Shown here piece by piece: positions 51,237 through 55,204 of a stretch of 55,204 bases of DNA (positions are counted from its first letter, which is position 1; each line of letters starts with the position of its first letter). The translations under genes were made by a program, and so were the position numbers. A model generated the notes under the pieces. That model ran no database searches and was not told the origin of the DNA. It worked only from the letters and a program-made list of their open reading frames with translations. The DNA is from DAOSWM01 sp035380045. Its GTDB lineage: Bacteria > Bacteroidota > Bacteroidia > Bacteroidales > Tenuifilaceae. The stretch is from NCBI GenBank assembly GCA_035380045.1, contig DAOSWM010000018.1:1-55204 (forward strand), in the 5' to 3' direction.

Positions 51237-52733
51237 ATGTCAACCATACACCAAATTTCACCCCAACCATTATCATACCAAGCAATTGAGACTATTCTTG
51301 AAGAGAATGCTGAGCTAAAACTTTCGCAGGAATCCATCAATCTGATTTCGAAATGCCGTAGCTACCTCGACCAGAAAATGGAGAACGAGGAGAAGCCAAT
51401 CTACGGGATTACTACCGGTTTCGGTTCGCTCTGCAACAAAACCATTTCGAGGGATGAACTTTCGCAACTTCAGAATAATTTAGTTATGTCGCACGCCTGC
51501 AGCACAGGCGACGAGGTTGAGCCAACAGTTGTAAGATTGATGCTGCTTCTTAAGGCACACGCGCTATCATTGGGGAATTCGGGTGTACAAGTAGAAACCG
51601 TTCAGCGAATTCTCGACTTCTTCAACAACGATGTTCTACCTATCGTTTACGATCGTGGATCGTTGGGAGCATCCGGTGATTTGGCTCCCCTTTCAAACCT
51701 TTTCCTTCCGCTAATTGGGATGGGCGAAGTTCGGTACAAAGGAGAAAAGCGCGATGCAGCAGAAGTTTTAAAAAAGTTTGGTTGGGAACCAATAAAGCTA
51801 AAATCGAAGGAAGGCTTGGCGCTGCTGAATGGAACACAGTTTATGAGCGCACATGGAGTTTACGCGATGCTCAGAACCTTCAAAATCCAGAAACTGGCCG
51901 ATGTTATCGGGGCACTTTCGCTTGAGGCGTTCGATGGCCGAATCGATCCGTTCCATCCGAATCTTCACGATGTTCGTCCGCATCCGGGGCAAGCCGAAAC
52001 CGCACGAAATATTCGCAAGGTACTGGAAGGTAGCGAGCTAATTTCCCGACCAAAAAAACATGTGCAGGATCCCTACTCCTTCCGCTGCATGCCGCAGGTT
52101 CATGGCGCATCGAAGGATGCCATTAACTACGTTTCGCACGTACTGCTTACCGAAATAAACTCGGTAACCGATAACCCAACCATTTGGCCCGATGAGGATC
52201 TGATTCTTTCCGGCGGGAATTTCCATGGCCAACCGCTGGCCCTCACTTACGATTTTTTGGCCATCGCACTTGCCGAACTCGGCAATATTTCTGAGCGCAG
52301 GGTTGCTCAGCTAATTTTTGGTTTGAGAGGACTTCCCGAATTTCTGGTTGCCAACCCCGGCCTAAACTCAGGTTTTATGATTCCTCAGTATGCTGCAGCA
52401 GCTATGGTTAGCCAGAACAAGCAGCTATGTTCGCCAGCATCGGTTGACAGCATCGTATCGTCGAACGGACAGGAAGACCATGTAAGCATGGGCGCAAACG
52501 CAGCTACCAAGCTGCTGAAAGTGGTTGATAACGTGGAGCGAATTCTTGCCGTTGAGCTGTTTAACGCAGCCCAGGCCATCGAATTCCGCCGTCCCGCAAA
52601 AACTTCGCCCTACCTCGAGGAGCTGCTTGCCAGCTACCGCAAGGAGGTTCCGTTCATAGAGGTTGACGTGGTGATGTACAAGGAGATTGAAAAAACCATC
52701 AGTTTTCTCAGGAATGGTGATTTTGCAAACTAA
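51237..52733 (+). CDS. hutH: Histidine ammonia-lyase
   Basis: A 498-residue MIO enzyme converting histidine to urocanate and ammonia. The cofactor-forming triad is A145-S146-G147 in RGSLGASGDLAPLSN. The substrate pocket has the His-type Ser-His in NLVMSHAC, not the His-Leu of tyrosine lyases. QEDHVSMGANAA and FRPHPGQ-like RPHPGQAET also fit the histidine type. The remaining hut genes are not in the window, so it may serve a separate role or act with distant genes. It is close behind hisS. Confidence 0.93.
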   Translation: MSTIHQISPQPLSYQAIETILEENAELKLSQESINLISKCRSYLDQKMENEEKPIYGITTGFGSLCNKTISRDELSQLQNNLVMSHACSTGDEVEPTVVRLMLLLKAHALSLGNSGVQVETVQRILDFFNNDVLPIVYDRGSLGASGDLAPLSNLFLPLIGMGEVRYKGEKRDAAEVLKKFGWEPIKLKSKEGLALLNGTQFMSAHGVYAMLRTFKIQKLADVIGALSLEAFDGRIDPFHPNLHDVRPHPGQAETARNIRKVLEGSELISRPKKHVQDPYSFRCMPQVHGASKDAINYVSHVLLTEINSVTDNPTIWPDEDLILSGGNFHGQPLALTYDFLAIALAELGNISERRVAQLIFGLRGLPEFLVANPGLNSGFMIPQYAAAAMVSQNKQLCSPASVDSIVSSNGQEDHVSMGANAATKLLKVVDNVERILAVELFNAAQAIEFRRPAKTSPYLEELLASYRKEVPFIEVDVVMYKEIEKTISFLRNGDFAN

Positions 52734-52746
52734 ATAACGCTGCAAA

Positions 52747-53592
52747 GTGAACAGCAACGATTATATCGAAAAACTTATTGAACTTGCCATAGCTGAAGAC
52801 ATTGGCGATGGCGACCACTCCTCGCTATCGTGCATACCAAAAAATGCTACCGGAAGCGTAAAGCTAATGTTCAAGCAGCAGGGAGTTGTGGCTGGAATTG
52901 AAGTTGCCTCAAAAATTTACCAACGAATTGAACCCGGAACAGAATTCACTCCGCTCCTCTCCGATGGAGATGAAGTTTCCCCAGGCGATTTCGGATTTTT
53001 GGCAAAGGGTAGCGTTCACGGCTTGCTGCAAGCCGAGCGCATTGTGCTAAACGTAATGCAGCGCATGAGCGGTATTGCCACCCAAACCCGAAAGTATGTT
53101 AAGGTAGTTGAGGGAACCAATGCAAAAATTCTCGACACACGAAAAACAACGCCCGGAATGCGAATTCTCGACAAGTTGGCCGTAAAAATTGGTGGCGGGC
53201 ACAACCATCGCATGGGACTTTTCGATATGATAATGCTGAAGGATAACCACATTGATTTTGCAGGAGGAATTGAGCAGGCAATTAGGAAAGCGAATGATTA
53301 CCTGCAGGCTACGGGTAGAAGTTTACCCATTGAGGTTGAAACCCGAAGTTTAGACGATATAAAGAAAGTCCTTTCCGTTGGCGGGGTTACCCGAATTATG
53401 TTCGATAATTTTTCTGTGGAGCAAACCCGCAAAGCGGTTGATTTGGTGAATGGAAGGTTTGAAACCGAATCATCGGGCGGAATTACCCTCGAAACCATAA
53501 GGGGTTACGCCGAAACAGGTGTCGACTTCATTTCGGTTGGTGCGCTTACGCACCAGATTAAGAGCCTAGATATGAACCTGAAGAAAATATAA
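52747..53592 (+). CDS. nadC: Nicotinate-nucleotide pyrophosphorylase (quinolinate phosphoribosyltransferase)
   Basis: A 281-residue enzyme of NAD synthesis that forms nicotinate mononucleotide from quinolinate. Features are EDIGDGDHSSLSCIP near the N-terminus, LLQAERIVLNVMQRMSGIA, the phosphate-binding ILDTRKTTPGMR, KIGGGHNHRMGLFDMIMLKDNH, and the C-terminal VDFISVGALTHQIKSLD. The start is a GTG at 52747, 13 bases after hutH ends; no closer ATG fits the family's N-terminus. Co-transcription with hutH is likely. Confidence 0.95.
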   Translation: MNSNDYIEKLIELAIAEDIGDGDHSSLSCIPKNATGSVKLMFKQQGVVAGIEVASKIYQRIEPGTEFTPLLSDGDEVSPGDFGFLAKGSVHGLLQAERIVLNVMQRMSGIATQTRKYVKVVEGTNAKILDTRKTTPGMRILDKLAVKIGGGHNHRMGLFDMIMLKDNHIDFAGGIEQAIRKANDYLQATGRSLPIEVETRSLDDIKKVLSVGGVTRIMFDNFSVEQTRKAVDLVNGRFETESSGGITLETIRGYAETGVDFISVGALTHQIKSLDMNLKKI

Positions 53593-53613
53593 TTCCAATA
53601 CTCCAAAAATGGG

Positions 53614-54594
53614 ATGAGCCTCAAAAACCTTATCCATAAGTGCACCGTTGTTTTCATCGCCCTTAGGCGAAAAGCAAAACGTATTGCCATTCCCGGGTTC
53701 GATGGAGTTCCAATTTACTACGTGGTTTCATTCTTTGTGAAGGGAATGATAAGGGGAAGCGTTACAACCCGTGCTTCAGCAGTAGCGTTCAGCTTCTTTG
53801 TTGCGCTATTCCCAACCATCATTTTTCTTTTCACACTTTTACCATTCATTCCCATTGAGAACTTTCAGGAGCAGCTGCTCAACTTGGTGAAGGGTCTTAT
53901 CCCAGGAAACGCCTTCGACATGATTGAAACAACGCTGGTTGATGTAGTTACACGCAAAAGCGGAGGATTGCTCTCCTTCGGTTTTTTTGCGGCGCTCTTC
54001 TTTTCGCACAACGGAATAAACTCGCTTATCGATGCGTTCAACGCTAGCTATCATACCTTCGAAACACGAAGTTTTTTTGCCCAGCATTTAGTTGCTTTTC
54101 TGCTTACAATTCTATTGCCGTTACTGGTAACAATTGCCATAATTCTACTTTTCTTTGGAAAAATGGCACTATCGCTTCTGGTTGATTATGAATTGATAAA
54201 AATGAACTTTACGTACTACATAATTGTTGTTAGTCAGTGGATAGTTATTGTAGCTCTGTTCTTTTTTTCAATATCGTTCCTTTACTATTTGGCTCCGGCC
54301 AAGCGAACCAAGTTCCGTTTCATTTCCACCGGAGCAATTATGGCAACGGTATTCATGCTGGTTTCGTCGTTGGGGTTTTCGTACTTTGTAAACAACTTTG
54401 GGCAGTACAACACCCTTTACGGCTCCATTGGAAGCCTGCTGGCTTTAATGATATGGATTTACTTTAATGCCATAGGACTGATAGTAGGGTTCGACCTGAA
54501 TGCAAGTATATACAGAGCTCGTATTGATATTATTGAGGCCAATAATAATTTTGAGTATGAGCACGAAAATCCAGAACCTCCGCAAGGAGTATAA
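53614..54594 (+). CDS. yihY: YihY/BrkB family membrane protein
   Basis: A 326-residue inner-membrane protein with six main hydrophobic helices. It matches YihY: TTRASAVAFSFFVALFPTIIF, FFAALFFSHNGINSLIDAFN, an insertion, and LLALMIWIYFNAIGLIVGF near the end. Family members were once named RNase BN, but this fold is a membrane protein of unknown function. It follows nadC by 21 bases and overlaps pdxH by 38 bases, so the three are probably co-transcribed. Confidence 0.9.
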   Translation: MSLKNLIHKCTVVFIALRRKAKRIAIPGFDGVPIYYVVSFFVKGMIRGSVTTRASAVAFSFFVALFPTIIFLFTLLPFIPIENFQEQLLNLVKGLIPGNAFDMIETTLVDVVTRKSGGLLSFGFFAALFFSHNGINSLIDAFNASYHTFETRSFFAQHLVAFLLTILLPLLVTIAIILLFFGKMALSLLVDYELIKMNFTYYIIVVSQWIVIVALFFFSISFLYYLAPAKRTKFRFISTGAIMATVFMLVSSLGFSYFVNNFGQYNTLYGSIGSLLALMIWIYFNAIGLIVGFDLNASIYRARIDIIEANNNFEYEHENPEPPQGV

Positions 54595-55198
54595 CCTAAA
54601 GCAGCTAAACGAATCGGAAGTAAACCCCAATCCCTTACTTCAGTTCGAGGAGTGGTTCAACGATGCAGTTGCTGCTGAGTGCTGCGAACCCAACGCCATG
54701 ACGCTGGCAACAAGCACTTTCGAAGGCAAACCATCCGCAAGATTACTGCTTCTAAAAGATTTTGGGGAAAATGGCTTCTCGTTCTTCACCAACTACGAGA
54801 GCAAAAAAGGGAAACAAATACTTCAAAACCCCTACGGAGCAATTGTTTTCTGGTGGGCAGAGCTGGAACGGCAGGTTCGCATTGAGGGAAAAATAGCAAG
54901 GGCAAACGATGAGGAATCGAACCGGTACTTTAAAACTCGCCCCGAAGGCAGTAAAATTGGTGCCTGGGCTTCGCCCCAAAGTCAGCCCATTCCAAACCGT
55001 AAGTACCTGGAAAGCTTACAATCCGACTTCAAGGAGGAATTTTCAGGAAAAACCATTCAACGCCCGCCCAACTGGGGCGGATACGCACTACAACCAAACC
55101 TTTTCGAATTTTGGCAGGGCAGACCAAACAGGCTGCACGACAGAATTCAGTACACGCTCCTTAACGATGAGTGGCAAATTGAAAGGTTGGCTCCTTAG
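54557..55198 (+). CDS. pdxH: Pyridoxamine 5'-phosphate oxidase
   Basis: A 213-residue flavoenzyme that makes pyridoxal phosphate. The start at 54557 (MSTKIQNLRKEYNLKQL) is preferred over an ATG 57 bases upstream because the family begins with the LRKEY helix. It has PNAMTLATS, GKPSARLLLLKDF with the FMN/PLP-contacting residues, FTNYESKKGKQI, FWWAELERQVRIEGK and the closing GGYALQPNLFEFWQGRPNRLHDR-type segment (about 175-197). It overlaps the yihY end by 38 bases. Confidence 0.95.
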   Translation: MSTKIQNLRKEYNLKQLNESEVNPNPLLQFEEWFNDAVAAECCEPNAMTLATSTFEGKPSARLLLLKDFGENGFSFFTNYESKKGKQILQNPYGAIVFWWAELERQVRIEGKIARANDEESNRYFKTRPEGSKIGAWASPQSQPIPNRKYLESLQSDFKEEFSGKTIQRPPNWGGYALQPNLFEFWQGRPNRLHDRIQYTLLNDEWQIERLAP

Positions 55199-55204
55199 TT
55201 GAAA

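Noticed and set aside
51237..52733. A tyrosine or phenylalanine ammonia-lyase
   Set aside because: The Ser-His pair in NLVMSHA and QEDHVSMG are the histidine-lyase pattern.
53614..54594. Ribonuclease BN activity for the YihY protein
   Set aside because: RNase BN is the unrelated ElaC/RNase Z; YihY is a polytopic membrane protein without nuclease motifs.

Overview
The window is chromosomal DNA from a member of the Bacteroidota, most likely Bacteroidales or Marinilabiliales. The evidence is several -7 promoter elements of the TAnnTTTG type, some with a TTG about 19-21 bases upstream, a fused SecDF, a Por-type (type IX secretion) C-terminal tail on a secreted peptidase, the futalosine menaquinone enzymes MqnB and MqnD, a PafA-like phosphatase, DUF4783 and RmuC. 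The sequence is a scaffold with one run of 100 Ns. The two sides of that gap carry the same 55 bases, so the gap is probably artificial. No rRNA, tRNA, CRISPR array, prophage or transposase gene was seen.

Layout. 1-2785 (+): the end of bamA, two skp/ompH periplasmic chaperones and murI. 2874-6216 (-): superoxide dismutase, mqnB-mqnD and an outer-membrane barrel. 6401-11056 (+): fabD, an LPP20-like secreted protein, a secreted caspase-fold protein and a coiled-coil exported protein. 11096-16542 (-): a pseudouridine synthase with a long basic tail, tatA, secDF and a retropepsin-like protein. 16684-19495 (+): a HisKA_3 kinase with its NarL-type regulator. 19644-22213 (-): rmuC and a family 2 glycosyltransferase.

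22441-30981 (-) is a co-directional cluster: a lysozyme-like protein, a lipoprotein, a 1219-residue NtrY-like kinase, a membrane-anchored LytTR regulator, a CPBP intramembrane protease and a NapH-like Fe-S membrane protein. 31298-32407 (+) is an AT-rich, probably acquired aspartoacylase-family gene beside repeats. Next come rlmH, a DUF4783 gene, gdhA, a 1003-residue receiver/PEP-synthase-like fusion, a PafA homologue lacking most metal ligands, and an M14 peptidase with a type IX sorting tail. From 42032 follow a queuosine-precursor transporter, ychF, two exported unknowns, ettA, a DUF4870 protein, a chemotaxis receptor broken by one in-frame TAA, then hisS, hutH, nadC, yihY and pdxH.

Most of the region is envelope biogenesis (BamA, Skp, SecDF, TatA, MurI) and core metabolism. 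The points most worth following up are the LytTR/CPBP/Fe-S membrane module, the receiver-PEP-synthase fusion, the degenerate phosphatase, the interrupted chemotaxis receptor, and a series of short perfect dyads on the core promoters of hisS, the NtrY-like kinase, rmuC and sod.
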